A stretch of DNA of 64,000 nt from NCBI GenBank assembly GCA_030272585.1, contig BSYQ01000001.1, positions 5,642,001 to 5,706,000 of the forward strand. Reading direction: 5' to 3'. The stretch comes from Bryopsis sp. KO-2023. Lineage: Eukaryota > Chlorophyta > Ulvophyceae > Bryopsidales > Bryopsidaceae. How positions within the stretch are numbered: the first letter of the stretch is position 1; each line of letters opens with the position of its first letter. The position numbers and the translations under genes are program-made. Of the stretch, positions 34,390-47,525 are shown one piece after another. The notes under the pieces are model-generated. The model saw nothing but the letters and a program-made list of their open reading frames with translations, made no database searches and was not told the origin of the DNA.

Positions 34390-35722
34390 TCAGAATCCAC
34401 GTGGAGGGCCACCGTTCTTTTCCACCCACTCATTGATCTCTTCTGGGCTCATTCCCTGCAGAATCAAAATCAGCAGTGGACACACCGTCAATTCAATGGA
34501 TGTCACCTTTTGGGTCAATCTGTGGAAAGAAACACCAAGCTTTCGCAAAACGGAAGCATTCCCGATGGCCTTCCAGACATGGAAAATCCTGGTCCTACAG
34601 AATTTCAAAGCAGAGAGGATTACCTCGAATGGGTCCGTATCTGACGCCCCTGTGGCTTGCTCCACATACGTCTGAATTTCTTCAGGGGACAACCCATCGA
34701 ACGGATCTTCATCAGTGTGAAATCCTTGAGTCCCCACAATTGCGGAGCGAGCTGCGGCCTGTTTCCTGGCCTCCAGCTCCTCGTCAATCTGTGCCATCCA
34801 GCTTATGATTTTTTTCGTGACAAATGGTTGTCATGTGAATGTGACGGTGATGGAACATAAAAGGATTCCTTACCTCAGGTTCTTGTTCCACATGCAACCA
34901 TCGCTTCCCCATAGTAAACAACATCACTGCGGTGCCCCCTGCAAAAACCCACCAGTATACTTTTTCCCACCATCGCAGAGGCGTCCCTTCACCGTCCATT
35001 TGCCTCTTTTCCCAAGGAAACATGAAAGAATCCGTCACTGCAGGATAGCCAACAAATTTGCACTTTAAAGTGCTTGTGACACTTTCCCTCTCTTTCTCTG
35101 AGCCAATGACCATTGTGGCCGATGGATCATTCAATCGATTAATCAATGGTTACATACCACAAGGAATGAGTCAGGCCATACTGTTCCAACCATTGGAAGA
35201 ACCAGATTTTCCACTGTGCGGATAAGGGGAGGATTCATATTCATATTCATCGGCACTTAGCAATTATACAAGAAAAAAACAAACAGAAACACCATGGGCA
35301 GGAGAAAATCAATGGTCCTGGTTGCTGTGCATCATTGTTCAATTTTTAAGTTTCCAAAGGAACGCATGTGACGGATTTGCACAATAGTTGAAATGGAAAT
35401 GTTTGGTCGCCAGACACATGTCCAAAAATCGATGGCACATGCTTCAGATGTGTTTCCCACCTGTTTTGGCAGTTTCTATTCTGGTTTTCAGATCCAGCTG
35501 CGCTGTAGTTGCGTCTTCTGGTGCTGAAAACCTTGTGGCTTTGTCCAGGGGGCTCGAAGTACTGGGAGACGAACCCTCCTGGAAAGGGAGCCGTCCCATC
35601 CAGCACTTTTGACAAAGCGACGAATCCTCCAAGGAGCTAGCCCAGGTCCCCGCACAACCATCAGAGGCAATCGATAACAGCGGGCGCGACAACCGCCCCG
35701 TCGATCTCAGCCTCGCCAGCAT
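34390..35722 (-). CDS. Probable mitochondrial single-span membrane protein
   Basis: Four exons, 35722-35461, 35037-34874, 34788-34624 and 34455-34390, join in phase to 218 residues. The N-terminus MLARLRSTGRLSRPLLSIAS is Arg/Ser/Leu-rich without acids, a classic mitochondrial presequence. After a disordered part comes FMFPWEKRQMDGEGTPLRWW, then one hydrophobic span (VYWWVFAGGTAVMLFTMG) and a charged C-terminal helix (VEQEPEIDEELEARKQ). Two similar short motifs end the protein: LSPEEIQTYVEQ and MSPEEINEWVEK. Size and topology recall small accessory subunits of respiratory complexes, but no specific subunit was recognised. It starts 204 bp from the divergent PAP2 gene. Confidence 0.7.
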
Positions 35723-35926
35723 CGTTGCGCTGGGGTCGGTCCTCTGTTGGGCGTCAATTCTGTCTTTGACAGAATTGTGCTTTCCCTCATTATTGAGAAA
35801 TGGTGTAGTACTGGAGAGAAGGAAAATGGCATCATGTGTTGGAAAGCACAATTCCAAGAGGAATCATTCTGCGGCACCCCCTCTGATAACCGCTCCAACA
35901 ATCGTCTGGGGTGCTCCCCAACAGAG

Positions 35927-37051
35927 ATGCTGGGCTCGCGACTGTGCGAACGATTGGCCTGCAGCGTTCCATCTGGATCCCCTAAGGCGACTCCCTGCAA
36001 GAGATTATGCCTAAACAGGCAAAGAGTCCGCGCTCTGGACGATGAGAAAGGTGAGTTTGGGGAGTTACAACATCAAACGGAGGGTCCACCTTTGAACCCA
36101 ACTGGAATCTGGAATCTGGAATCTTTGCGCAACTAGGAGCAGCATTCTGGGTCAATCGATGCGCGCTCATGTGTTGTTGCAACGCCTACGAGCATGATGG
36201 GTAAACTCAATCACCCAGCGCTCGGATCCAGACCCACCGACATCTAAGGTTCTCTATTATCTGTTGAAGTTGGAAGATTCTCAGAAATCTCACAACAGGA
36301 TGACCAGAAGGCCATGGTCTTTGGATTGAGCCCAGCTCAGCTTTTGATTGCTTCTGTGAGTGGTTTTGGGCTCGTGGCCCTGGACGTATTCGATTCGCAT
36401 TCCCTCCACCTCCTGGCACCCATAGATGTCGCACTGCACTCATGGGTGACGGAGTACTTTTCCCCATCAACCAGCCAGCTGTTTGGTCGTTGGATATCAG
36501 ACATTTTTATTGTTCCAGAGTTGCTCCTCTGGCCGGTGTTGTGGGTGTTGATGCTCCGGAAAGATTTTTTCGAGGGAGGTGCTGTTCTGAGCTTGTCGTG
36601 CATGGCATATGCAATGGGAGGACCGATTCTGCATGGGGACACAGCGCTTGTGAACGCTCTGAAGGTTGCGTTTCAGAGAGCAAGGCCTGGGGGCATTCAC
36701 CGAACGTTTGCTTTCCCTAGCGGACATACCACAGCCGCAATGCTGTTGACAGGAACCATCTTGTTCGTTTTTCTGCCCGTTCTCTTTGACGCACTCCCTC
36801 AGATGCAAGGAAAAGTTGTCGAAACTGAGAAAAAAGAAGTCGGTCCATCGAAAATGGATGTTGTGGGGAAGTATGCCCCAGTCATTTGGGGACTGGCATA
36901 TTTTACGACAGCAGCAGGGCGTGTAGGGGCTGATGCACATTGGCTTTCTGATACCCTTGCTGGATTCTTTCTGGGGATTGGTTTGGTTGCTTCCTTGAGA
37001 ATTGGTGTAGAGGAGGTGATAAAAGCAAAAAATATTGAAAACAGTTCATGA
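35927..37051 (+). CDS. PAP2-family membrane phosphatase
   Basis: Two exons, 35927-36050 and 36285-37051, give 296 residues. The junction DDEK/EISQQDDQKAM keeps frame; a shorter start at 36314 is possible. The second exon carries the three PAP2 signature blocks: K-x6-RP as KVAFQRARPGG, PSGH in FAFPSGHTTAAML, and the GRVGADAHWLSD block holding the catalytic histidine. Several hydrophobic segments surround them. PAP2 enzymes dephosphorylate phosphatidic acid, diacylglycerol pyrophosphate, sphingolipid phosphates or polyprenyl diphosphates at the membrane face. The first exon (MLGSRLCERLACSVPSGSPK...) is Ser/Arg/Cys-rich without acidic residues until its end and resembles an organelle-targeting peptide. 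The exact lipid substrate cannot be told. Confidence 0.87.
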
Positions 37052-38109
37052 CGTTGCACAGGTGTATCGCATTCAGACAAGACTGTCAGAGAAAACCAGT
37101 TAGATATTGTTCAACTGGTGTGCATGCGGGCGGGGGGGGGGGGGGGGGAACCAGACCAGTATTGTTAGCAAGAGGCCCTTGTTGACAATATTTCGATGAA
37201 CTTGCCAATTCCCAGTCGTCCAAACTGCATCTACACACCCATATTCATTCCATGACCTAATCATGCCAATCATCACTGGCTCTTGGAGTTTGGTGGAATG
37301 TTCCCCAGGCATCTCCTGCCCTGACTTGGCTGTCCCACAGCTGTTCTATGTTTGCATCCAGAAGAAAAAAATCTGAACTACAAGCTTCTCTGGAGATGGA
37401 ACTTGGTTAACTGCTTGCTGATCTAGCGACTTGGAGTTTTCAGATTCGAACACACGGCAAACCTTGAAATCTTTCCCCATTTCGGCTCCACTGAGGTCCA
37501 GGTGCTTATTTCGATCACGATGGTGACGACGCAAATGGATCACACTTGAAACGCCCGCATTTCGAATCGATTGATTGATTTTGTCCGCGCGGTGTTCGAA
37601 TGCTTCGGAAAAGAGAGGAGGAAGGAAGGAGGAATCTTCAAAGAAACCAAGGCGCAGTTTTTGATTGACGGCCTCCTTGCGCATGGACGCGCGCAGAAAA
37701 CTGGTGTGTAAGCGCGCATAAGCAGGATTCCATCGAAAAAGATTATGTGATCGTGCACGGTGGTTCACAAACTTTGCGTGCTACAAGAGATCGCATCACA
37801 CTTACTAACAGACGTCTGTGTGTAGTGCACGGAAATGAAGATTTATAGCAGAGTCGCGGTGCTGTGGCCTCTTCATATATCCCACAGCTCTTCTCCCCAA
37901 CACAGAAACACGGCCTGTGCGCAGCTTCACGAAGGTTGCTCAACAGATAAAACAGGTGGGGTAACCTTGTCTACCATATGGCGGCGTCTCGGTTGTAGGA
38001 GGCGCGCTTTCTCTTAGTTCAACGCTTACGAACGACAGGATACAGCCTCCACTTGCACTGCAGGGGTTCCGAGAGTGAAAGCCATGGGGTGTTTTTGCTG
38101 TAGGACACA
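37052..38109. other. Intergenic region with G17 tract
   Basis: About 1.06 kb. It contains a run of 17 G at 37132-37148. A minus-strand open frame at 37346-37765 has no ATG at its start and was not accepted as a gene. No RNA gene was recognised. Confidence 0.4.
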
Positions 38110-39110
38110 ATGAATCTGAGGTCGACTTCCCTTCTCGCACTGTGCCTGCTAGCTCTTCTAGCGGCCCCAGCCCTCTGTGACAAAACAGGTGGGAAGGAGA
38201 GCAGGAAAGAAATGCTGAAGAAGAAAGTTAAGGCGAAAAAGGAGACGGTGAAAGCAGCTGCCGAGGAGACTGTCAAAAAAGTTACCGAGGAGACTGGCAA
38301 AAAAGCTGCCGAGGTGACTGGCAAGAAAGGTGGCAAGAAGACTGGCAAGAAGGTCAAAAAGATTGTCGAGGAGAAGAGCTGCAAGGGAGACGTGAAATAT
38401 ACAATTCAAACCGACTGCGAATGGACCAGGAAGACTCATCCTGTTGATTACCCCAAGAAAGCCGAACTGAGTCCACTTTGCGGTATGTATCGACACCTTG
38501 CAAGTTCGTCCAGCAGCAAGGCTTTTCGTTTCTGTACGCACAAGCAGACCAAAAATTCCTTCCTGCGAGCAACGTGTTTTCGTTTTTCCTTGCAGGTACC
38601 GTCCACAGCAAAAACTACTTCTTGTGGCGACTGGACGACCAGGCCAGGAATGGGGCGAAAGAGATCGCCGAGACGGGCATGTGCAACTCAGCAACCGACG
38701 AGATAAGGAATTGCCAAAACCAAGTTCCTCCTGCCTGTCAGGAACCCTTCTCATTTCCTTGCAGCAAAAAGTCTGGAGTGTGCTCCCATGGGGGAGAAGT
38801 CACTGCTACACCGGATCACACCTACCTGTCGTTCCAGTCCATGATTGCCCCATCTCCTGACTGGTCGATCGGAATCGACGCCTTGCAATTGTGCAAGGAT
38901 GGTGAATGGATTGAAGAGTACGAAACTTACCTGTACCCTCTTGACATGGGAACGGATGAGGGCACAACCTTCACCGCAAAGGACGCGCCAAATGGCCTTC
39001 GACGCCCGATCACTCCTTTCGATCCAAAGGACGCGTCGAGCATTTTTTACAACAAGAAGAAGAAGAAAACTTTCCCTATCTGCTTGGTTCTCATTACCCT
39101 ACAGGAGTGA
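38110..39110 (+). CDS. Secreted spondin-domain protein with Lys-rich N-terminal region
   Basis: Two exons, 38110-38482 and 38596-39110, give 295 residues. A signal peptide is clear (MNLRSTSLLALCLLALLAAP...LC). Residues about 25-90 are Lys/Glu/Thr/Gly-rich with repeats such as EETGKKAAEVTGKKGGKKTG. The rest matches the spondin N-terminal domain: CEWTRKTHPVDYPKKAELSP, HSKNYFLWRLDDQARNGAKEIAE split across the intron junction, SFQSMIAPSPDWSIGIDALQL and LYPLDMGTDEGTTF. The last contains the family's D-x-GTD-x-G calcium-site pattern. The domain is known from animal extracellular matrix proteins (F-spondin) and from bacteria and some protists. A role in the cell coat or adhesion is inferred. Extra cysteines (CQEPFSFPCSKKSGVC) suggest disulfides. 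Confidence 0.85.
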
Positions 39111-40196
39111 ACGCTCCCATGGAGCCGTGTTGCGTTTTTTTTTATCATGGCTGTTGAATAACTGTTTTGATACCATGCTAATGCCTCGCGGCAATTTTCC
39201 GAGCATGACTAGTTTTCTTTTTTTTTTATGAAAGGGATGGGTGGGATTCAAGTACTCACTTCGTGGTTTTTCTCTAGCTGTACTATGCTGCAACAGTGTA
39301 AAGAGTTCTGTGCATGATTTCGACGTTCGAACTAAGTGACGAATATGGTGTCATGGAATGGCAACGGGAGTTGCAATGTTTACATTCAGTCTTGACCGTA
39401 TCGGTTTCTCTGGAGGCGGACAAAACTTCCCTCGAAAGACGCAGAAACCCAACGATGCGCCAACAGGCTTGCCCTTCACAAGCTTTCATGACAAGAACAC
39501 TAAAATGCATCCACAAGAAAACACACTTGTTGCTCCAACTTTTCAACAAAATGGTAGTGATCAGGGAAAGTGCTGTTCAACCTTTGGGTGGGCGATGCAG
39601 TAGGAAGGCTGGAATTTTGAGAAACTGTGCAGATAGACGAAATCAAAGTTGCATTACTCTGTGCAAAAACTGAGTGCATAACAGGAATGATAATCTTGGT
39701 GGTGTTAGTTTGAGTAGAGGGGTGTTTATGTGGGTGGAATAGTGGATGGTGGCCAGACAAGAGGACTCCAAAGGATTCGGGGGAAAGACAAGGAAATCAG
39801 GATTTGTTGCAGACTAAATTTGTCATTAATCACAATTTTGTTCCTATCCTGTTGATTGGATTGTAGTAACACCTACTTTTCTACACACTCAGCTAAGCAT
39901 TGAGTCTGCTGCCCTCTCTATATCTCCGTTACTCAGCATCAGTGCCTTTTCTGAACGTTTTCGATCAAACCCCATGGACACTAACACATCCAAGCTTTCA
40001 GTGTCTAACCTGCCATTTCCCCCCACTCGCCTATTCTCTTCCCCAAAAGACATACTTTCCCGTGCCTGCCGCTTGCCAGCATGCCCACCTGTGCCTTCAT
40101 CTCCTGCCTAAAATCAAAACAAATGACATTCACAAAAAATGGGAAATTAAAGCACCCAAGTAGACTTTTTCAAGCATTTCTAAGAGAAACAATGGT
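39111..40196. other. Convergent intergenic region
   Basis: About 1.09 kb between the spondin gene stop and the 3' end of the Strawberry notch gene. Only noise ORFs were seen. Confidence 0.45.
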
Positions 40197-43100
40197 TCAT
40201 TTGTCCAGACCAACAATTGCAATGGGAAGACACGACTTTGTCACCTTCCGTTTTCCTGCTGCTGATTGCCCAGCAACCTTTCTTGAATTTTGCATGCCGA
40301 AGTAGTCTAAGACAGTTCTTGGTGCTTGATATGCTTTCTTGAAGGATTTCTGATTGACTGGTGCGACTTCTTCTAGTTTCCTGAATCCCAAATTCTCTCC
40401 ACTGGATGCAACGGTTCTTTTTGACGCAGCTTCAGAAGACCAGGTTTGCTCTGCTTGGGTGGTTTCAAGAGTGACCTTGACATCGCCTAATAGATGCTTG
40501 GGAAATCGAATCCCCACTAGGTGTGATTCGTCTTCCAGGCCGACACGCACCACTCGCATCTGTCTGTCAGACCTCATCAAGGATCCTTCGTGTGAGGTTA
40601 AAACTTTCTCCAAGCATCCCCAAATTCTAACCACAGAGCCAGACAGGATGGTCACATTCGTCACGCGCTTCCCAGCCTGTCAGACCCACATCATAAGCCA
40701 AGAACTGTGTTACCCTCAAATTCCGGGAGGAAGATTCAGCTGCACTTGTCATTATTATAGAATTCACATGTAAAATCAAGCAGCCAGTAGAGCTTTTCCC
40801 AATTCTACCTGGCAATCCTGTCCCTGGGGGCACTGCATTCCGTGCATGCATGTCGTCAGGGATTTCTCGTAGACTTCGTCCCAATGATCTTTGGCATCAG
40901 CCATAGAAACCTTCATATACTTCCTCTCTAGATCATCTCGTTGCATGTCAAAGTACGATTCCCCTGTGTTGGGGCGGAAAACCCTGAAAGTGTTCTTGTG
41001 ACCTGGTTTTTGGATCGCCAGCATGTACAATATCATGCCCATGATAGGATGCCGGCTGCTTCGGAATCCACTATCATCGTCGTGACTTCTCTCAAGCTCC
41101 AGTATACGCACGCCATCCTACCAACACACACACAGATCCACTTTCAACAAAACAAGGAAAAACCATCACTTTAATGCCCCAGGCCGCCCAGCCACTTTTC
41201 ATTATTAGTATGTGGTTTTGTTTTGTTGTCCTGTCAACTAACACATGCATTTGGTACATCCGTTTATTTTCTGTATTCTGGGAAAGTTTTACATCAAGTC
41301 ATATGGATGGAAAGGTCTCGATTTCTTTTTCCAAATTGTACTTTCCACAAAATAATTATTTTGAGGAACAAACACAAGGGGGGGGCGGATTCCGATTGGA
41401 CAATGATATAATTTTGCTTAATTATCAACAACGCATGCTGATTGCATGTCCAATAATGTGCAACACATTCAACCCAATGCCGACAATTTCAACATCAAGA
41501 GGCCGAAAAATGAATTTCGAACGTGGATATGGGGAACTTGGTTTATCGCTGTCAGAAAATTGTGCCCTCATCACTCAGTTGCACAGCGGCCAGGCTGCAT
41601 GGGGCTATTAGTCTCTGTGATACATTTGAGGAAAAAGAAATGAAAGAGAATCCCTCATACCTCAAATGCCAGCCCTCTATCGATCGTGACTTCGTTCTGT
41701 ATGCATGCGAGACCGCTCCGAGGATCCACCCAAAACGCTCTTGGTGGGGAAGCTTTTGTGATTTTTCTGCCTGGCAAATCGCTGACGCCTTCCGAATATC
41801 GACCTTCTGCTTTTGCCATTGTGATTTCGGCCTCCAAGCTCCCAGCAAAATAATTGAAAAGGATTGTCTGTGTGGAAATCGGGAGGCCCAGCAGCCGATT
41901 TAGAAATCTACGGACATCGCCAACATCTTTTATGCTTGAAGAGGCACCACCTGGATGGCATGCAAATCAGATGAGTCAAAATGAAAATCCCTTTCTTTAC
42001 CAGAGCATGCAGCATTCCCACATCATTAGATGATTTCCTCCCCGGATCATGACAGACGCAGAGCGCCTCAAAACTCAAAACACAATTGCTGCACTGACAC
42101 TCCACCATACCAGTGTTCACTTCGTTTACAAGGAAAATCTTGTTTCACAAATTGATGCACATCCTCTAAAACTAGCAAAGTCGGATTGGGCGGTCTTTTT
42201 TTAAGAAAAAGGGAGAAAAAAAAAACGATGAAAGAAAAGGCCTACAAAAACGAAGACTCAAGTGCAGGCTTTTCGCTGAGTTTGATTTGTACCTGGGACT
42301 TTCTGTTCGGCTATGTTGTCATTGTGATACATTTGCCCAGCAGACCCCACTCCCATCATGTCCACACATCCCATCAATCTTCGATGCAGGAGCTCGATAC
42401 GGTGTGGCTCTTTTGCATTTTTATCAAACACTCCCTGCAAATGGTGGAGACAAACTCAAGACCACACGAAGAAAGAAAAAAACGCAGCTTGTGATATTAT
42501 GCACACGCACAGATTATGTTAACATAATATAATACTTAAGTACATACTTAAGTATATATTGTATATCTATATTTTTATTTATTTATTTATTTATTTATTT
42601 ATTTGTCCGTAGTGGATCATCATGGCAGCCAAAGGGAGTTTCACAACAATTGTGAACACACACACTCATATATTTAAGTGTGTGTTTTGCTGTACGACTT
42701 CTATAGAAGTCTGGTTGAAACAGGCACCTTCCAATCCAGATCTTGTGCCCCCTTCAAGATATTGCCCAGGTCCACCCCATTCGGGAGCGAGCTGCTCTCC
42801 TGCACAATGGAATCATATATCCTCCGCAAGGATTTCCTTCCGAAGGGGCTGTCGAAATTGCTCTCAGATAAATCAATCCCTGCAAACACCACAATCAGAG
42901 CACTAAGGGCTCTCTTGTCATTTCATTTCTGTTTTTGGTTGTGGTGCTGGAATGCTGTGGGTGAATCCCTCGAGACAATGATGAGGCCTATCTGTTTTTT
43001 TTACGTCAGGTCAAGTGGTCAAAACCCATTGCACAGGAATTTCACCTGAAGCTGCCCTTCTATCGCCCCTGGTTAAAGCTCCTAGAGATTGCAGTCTCCG

Positions 43101-46100
43101 AGCCACAGCAGCAACGAACCTCCTCTCACCCCCGACATTTGTGGATACCAACTTGTACAGTGGAGCACTCACCTGCAAATGTGCATTAACACAACGTATC
43201 AATTCAGTTCAGAAATTAAACACCTTCAAATCGCACATGCACGATGAACCCCACGGCCTGATTTCTTGCTTTCACCTGATTGGAGCGATGAGATCTGCCC
43301 AACTGCTGAATTGCTTTGTCAGCGCTCCAGGGAAGTTCAATTGTTATATGCACTCTTCTCTTTTGATTTTTGCACGTTCGGGATGCATGGAGAGAGATGC
43401 CTGTGCTGGCTGCATCCGAAATCAGAGCAACGAGCTTTTCCCCCTTCATGAAGGCATTCCTTTCCCGCACTGCATGCATTTCACAATGATCCATCAAATG
43501 ATTTCATGCAAGCAAACACGGCTGCATGCAGCAGCAGTGTGGTTAGTTATCTGAAGCGACTCCAACACACCCAATTGTATCAAGGGAAAAAAAAAAACAC
43601 CCTTGTGCATGCAGCACTGCAATCCAACCAGAATTTGACATCAAAGCATTCCCCCAGAAACGGTTTGAACAAAGAATGGTGCACACCATTGAGGGAGTCC
43701 ATTTCTGAGGAGTCTGGCTTCGCCCTTAACCGAAATATCTTTCTGCGACCTTCCCTGACGATTCGGCCACGCCTTCCTGTCATTTCTGCAACACACTTCA
43801 CTCCACCGAGCTTGTCCACCAGCTGTGAAACACAAAGAGGCAGAGACCAACCTACTGAGACATCCCCAAACCCAATTCATGTTCTTCAATTCTGCGGCAC
43901 TATGGAAAAATCCCATCTAATCACCACCAAAACCAGGGGGGGGGGGGGTACATCCATGCCTGCTGTAAATAAGGAAAATGATACCCCCAACCCAAACTCT
44001 CAAAAATTATATAGAATTTTCTTAAAGATGATACAAATTGTATTTGCATTTGTTTTTGTATTTTTTTTAAACCCTGATCTTCCCACCTCGTCTAAGAAAT
44101 TTGAAGGCAAATCCAGTCTATCCACGGTATTGAGCAACGCTTCTCGCATCTGGATACACTCTGGCACTTCCCTCGATTCATGCACAAACTCGCCTGAACA
44201 AAACCCACCCAGAAATTCTTAGTCCATTGCCCCCTTTAGGAATAAGACAAATCGTCAAAAAATCGTGGGTTGTTTTTTGTGCCAAAAGCATGACTAAAAA
44301 GACCTCCAAGTGCATACAAGGTTGTTAGAAAGAAAACAAATAGAGCTCTTTGACACAAACACATGTATTTATGACCCAAACACCAGACCTGGCTTTGCCC
44401 CGGGTTTTTTCGTGTCCATTCGAACGGGGAAATGTAACTCCAGAAATCTTTTCAGCATGATTCTGGTGGTCGATAAGAAACCGCATTCTTCTCCGGGTTG
44501 AACACCAAGCACATCCACAGCAGCTTCTCCAGTGGATTGGAAACCTACGACAACGGCATTGCCGTTTTCCAGTGCTTGCTTGACCTCTTCCACAATATGA
44601 GGAACCTACACAAAGCCAACCAGAAAGACCAGTGGTTAAAACTTACATATATATATAAGTCATATAAAAATATAGATATGCATCAAGCACCTGAATCTGT
44701 TGGGACTGCATTACCTTCATGGACACGCACAGCAGCTTAAAAAATTGCTGCTGGGAGCCCCAAAAGTGTTTCCAAATCTCACGACTCTCCGTCAGTGTCA
44801 AATCCAAGGCTTTTGTCAATTTTGCCCTCAGAGTGTGCCAGTATCCGACTCCAGAATCGTATATTCGAACCTGTATTCCCAATTCAGCAATTCAGCACCC
44901 TTGGGCCCTCAGTTCAGGCCATTTTTTTCTCAGAGTTCAGTCATCTCCCACACAATAAAAGAATGATCGAAGTGTGACGGCAATTCTGACAGGGCCTTTC
45001 ACAGATATCAGAAACCAATAAGGGATGCGGTCTACCTGGTCAGGGGTCAAGTTGCACTGGACTTCGACGAACTCTGCTTGGCTGAAATCCACACCAAAAA
45101 AATCCTCTCATTTGCTCCGATGACGAAATCCAATCGGCACATGCAATACAATGTTTTCAATTGATGATGAGACCCACACAACAGGTGTACATATGTCAGT
45201 TTCCTGATAATAAGAGCTTACCTGAATGCAAGCCCCCGTGCCACGTATTTTCCCTCCGCTTTCATTTCCATCGCCAACATCTCCAGAAGCGAAACTCCCT
45301 TAGTCTTCATACTGTCGAAAAATGCCTAGCAGCACAAATCCAAACACACATGGCAGCCAAATTTGAGGAACCTACTGCCCAGCCAAAAAAGAAAAAAAAT
45401 ACAACACATCAAAATCAAACAAAAACTGCACACTCAACATGTGCATGAAAACTCCTTCGATCTGACTGCAAGTTGCATTTTCCAGCAAAATCGTTAGACA
45501 AGTCATTAGTCATGCGCACCGATGGAAACGACACCGGACAAACCTTGAAATCGGCGAAAGCAGTGCCTTCGTTCCAGAGCCCCATTCGCGACATGTATGC
45601 CATGTTGCCAACATCCGAAACCCCAGTTGCACTGCAATATACTACCCTTGCTTTAGGCAGCTTCTTCTGAATGTCTATGACATATAACGATACCTGTGTG
45701 AACCATCTAAACCTCAAAACTCAGCAAATTTCCCAGAATTGGACCTCACATGCACGCATTACCCACAACTCTTCCCCACATGGTTGTTACGTGTGTGTTT
45801 TTCTCACCTTTGTACTTTTTTCGACATTCCCACACGAGAAATTCTTTGCCTTGTGGCACTCATCGAATATCAAACAGCCATCGAACTCCTCTCCCCCAAC
45901 CCAATCTACGATTTGGTCCAGTCTTGACCTTTTCTGAGTGCTAGAAATTAACGTTGAGTAGGTCCTGCAACACCCCCACCGAACGAAGGCACTGAGTCAA
46001 AGAAAAAGTAAACCACAGGTTGAAATTGGAGTGTACAAACATGAGGAGGCCTTCTCCTGCCCAACGCCCCCCTCCAGAATGACTTACAAAAAGAGAACGC

Positions 46101-47525
46101 CCTCTTGGAAATCTTTCGCAAGGCCGAAGGCTCTTTGTTCTTTGTCCAGTTCCTTGCATCCATTAATCACGTTTAAATGGGAGCCCAAATCTCGAAGATC
46201 TCGTGTGGCATCGATGGAAAGGTCTGTGCTTGTGCTGAACCAAACATGCTTCCTGAAAGCGACAATAAGCGACAAGCAATAAGTATGAAAACATTGCAAC
46301 AGCAATTCAACAACTCCGGGGGGACAGGTGATGCCAAACGATGCGTCATCTCGTTGAATAAAGTTCAAGAAAGTTCAAGAAAGCATTCAACTGGGCCCAT
46401 GGAATTCACACCTTCTGCCTCGTGCATAGTTGTCCAGAACTATTCCAGAGATTTGCCTGCCTTTGCCCACGCCCGCACCATCTCCAATGAAAAAACCAGC
46501 CCCTGGAACCACCACAACATTTAATTTCATGAGGGCTTTCTTTTTTCTTTTTCTGCCATCTACCTCCAACTTTTTTGGCAGATGATGGAACCTATACAAA
46601 CTATCTTATCAAAAAATAGGATTTAAGAGTGGAAAGCGTTTGATTCTTCTTTCAAATGACGACACACATGCAAAGTGGAAATCACTTTTATTCACAAAAT
46701 CGATGAAACATACTGCGAGCCGTGCCCAATGCCTCGGGAAAGTGCATTTTGAAAAAAAAAGAGTCATATTTACTCTGTGAATTTCAACATCTGAATTTTT
46801 ATTATAGATGTGCATCACTTTCGCCGTTTGGAAGCCATTCCAGGTGCTTGGCACAAGCATAGAAAACGCCCTCCAGCTGCAATTGACTCAATTTTCCTTG
46901 CGTCACGACTTCTTCAGGCAAACTGTCCCAAAGGGGGTATTCTTTATCGGGAAGCGAAATGGCCCTGCGAATTCGTGCATTGCATTTTGTGGGTCGGTTT
47001 TTAGCATGAATATGGAACAGATTTTCTTTTCTATTGAAGCATCGAGTTTACATCGAGGAAAATTTCTCAATCATGGAATGCAATCCATTTGGAATTCACA
47101 AGAAATAAGAACACCCCTCCAAACTTCCTGAGCATCCATATGTTGATCTCATGTGAAAGGTAACATCCAGATTCAGGTGGTCTATCTGTCGTCGATCTGA
47201 ACCACTTAGGGCTGCTAATGAAATCCTGAATGCAGTTCTACCGCTGCACCCAAGATCAATCTATAGAATAGCCACATGCTCTTCACCGCTCAAGGAACAC
47301 CGCAGCAACACTCGAAGTACAGTCCTAAGCCAACACCACCACGCACCCTAGAGACGAGGCTTCAGCTATATCTCCAGGGTGTGGAAGGCCTCTTTGGGCT
47401 CTTGAGCGGCATACATAAGACGTGAAAACTTCCTTCGTGACGCTTTCTGATACAGCTTCGTCGCCGCCAATATCCCTGGACGTGTCTGGAACTGTAGCCA
47501 AAATCGTGCTTGGCTTGGTGAACAT
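40197..47525 (-). CDS. SBNO: Strawberry notch (SBNO) family helicase-like protein
   Basis: A long minus-strand gene with about 17 exons. Well-placed exons: 47525-47347 ([12 protein letters not shown]), 46964-46819 ([21 protein letters not shown]), one with [20 protein letters not shown] (Walker A, near 46530), [12 protein letters not shown] near 46200, TYSTLIS...[12 protein letters not shown] (DEAD-like box, near 45870), [19 protein letters not shown] near 45640, [20 protein letters not shown] and [24 protein letters not shown] near 43300, [15 protein letters not shown] near 43100, [16 protein letters not shown] near 41910, 41117-40809, and 40676-40197 ([19 protein letters not shown]). This order is specific to SBNO proteins, nuclear helicase-like co-regulators of transcription. 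The start at 47525 is the first in-frame ATG; further 5' exons are possible. The C-terminal about 80 residues are basic and poorly conserved. Confidence 0.9.
42575..42606. repeat. (ATTT)n microsatellite in SBNO intron
   Basis: About eight TTTA/ATTT units, preceded by AT-rich sequence with two ACTTAAGTA copies. Confidence 0.85.
43936..43948. repeat. G13 homopolymer in SBNO intron
   Basis: A run of 13 G. Possible length error in assembly; it appears to be intronic. Confidence 0.8.

Noticed and set aside
37346-37765. Minus-strand frame of about 140 codons
   Set aside because: It does not begin with ATG, has no recognisable motif, and no splice partner was found.
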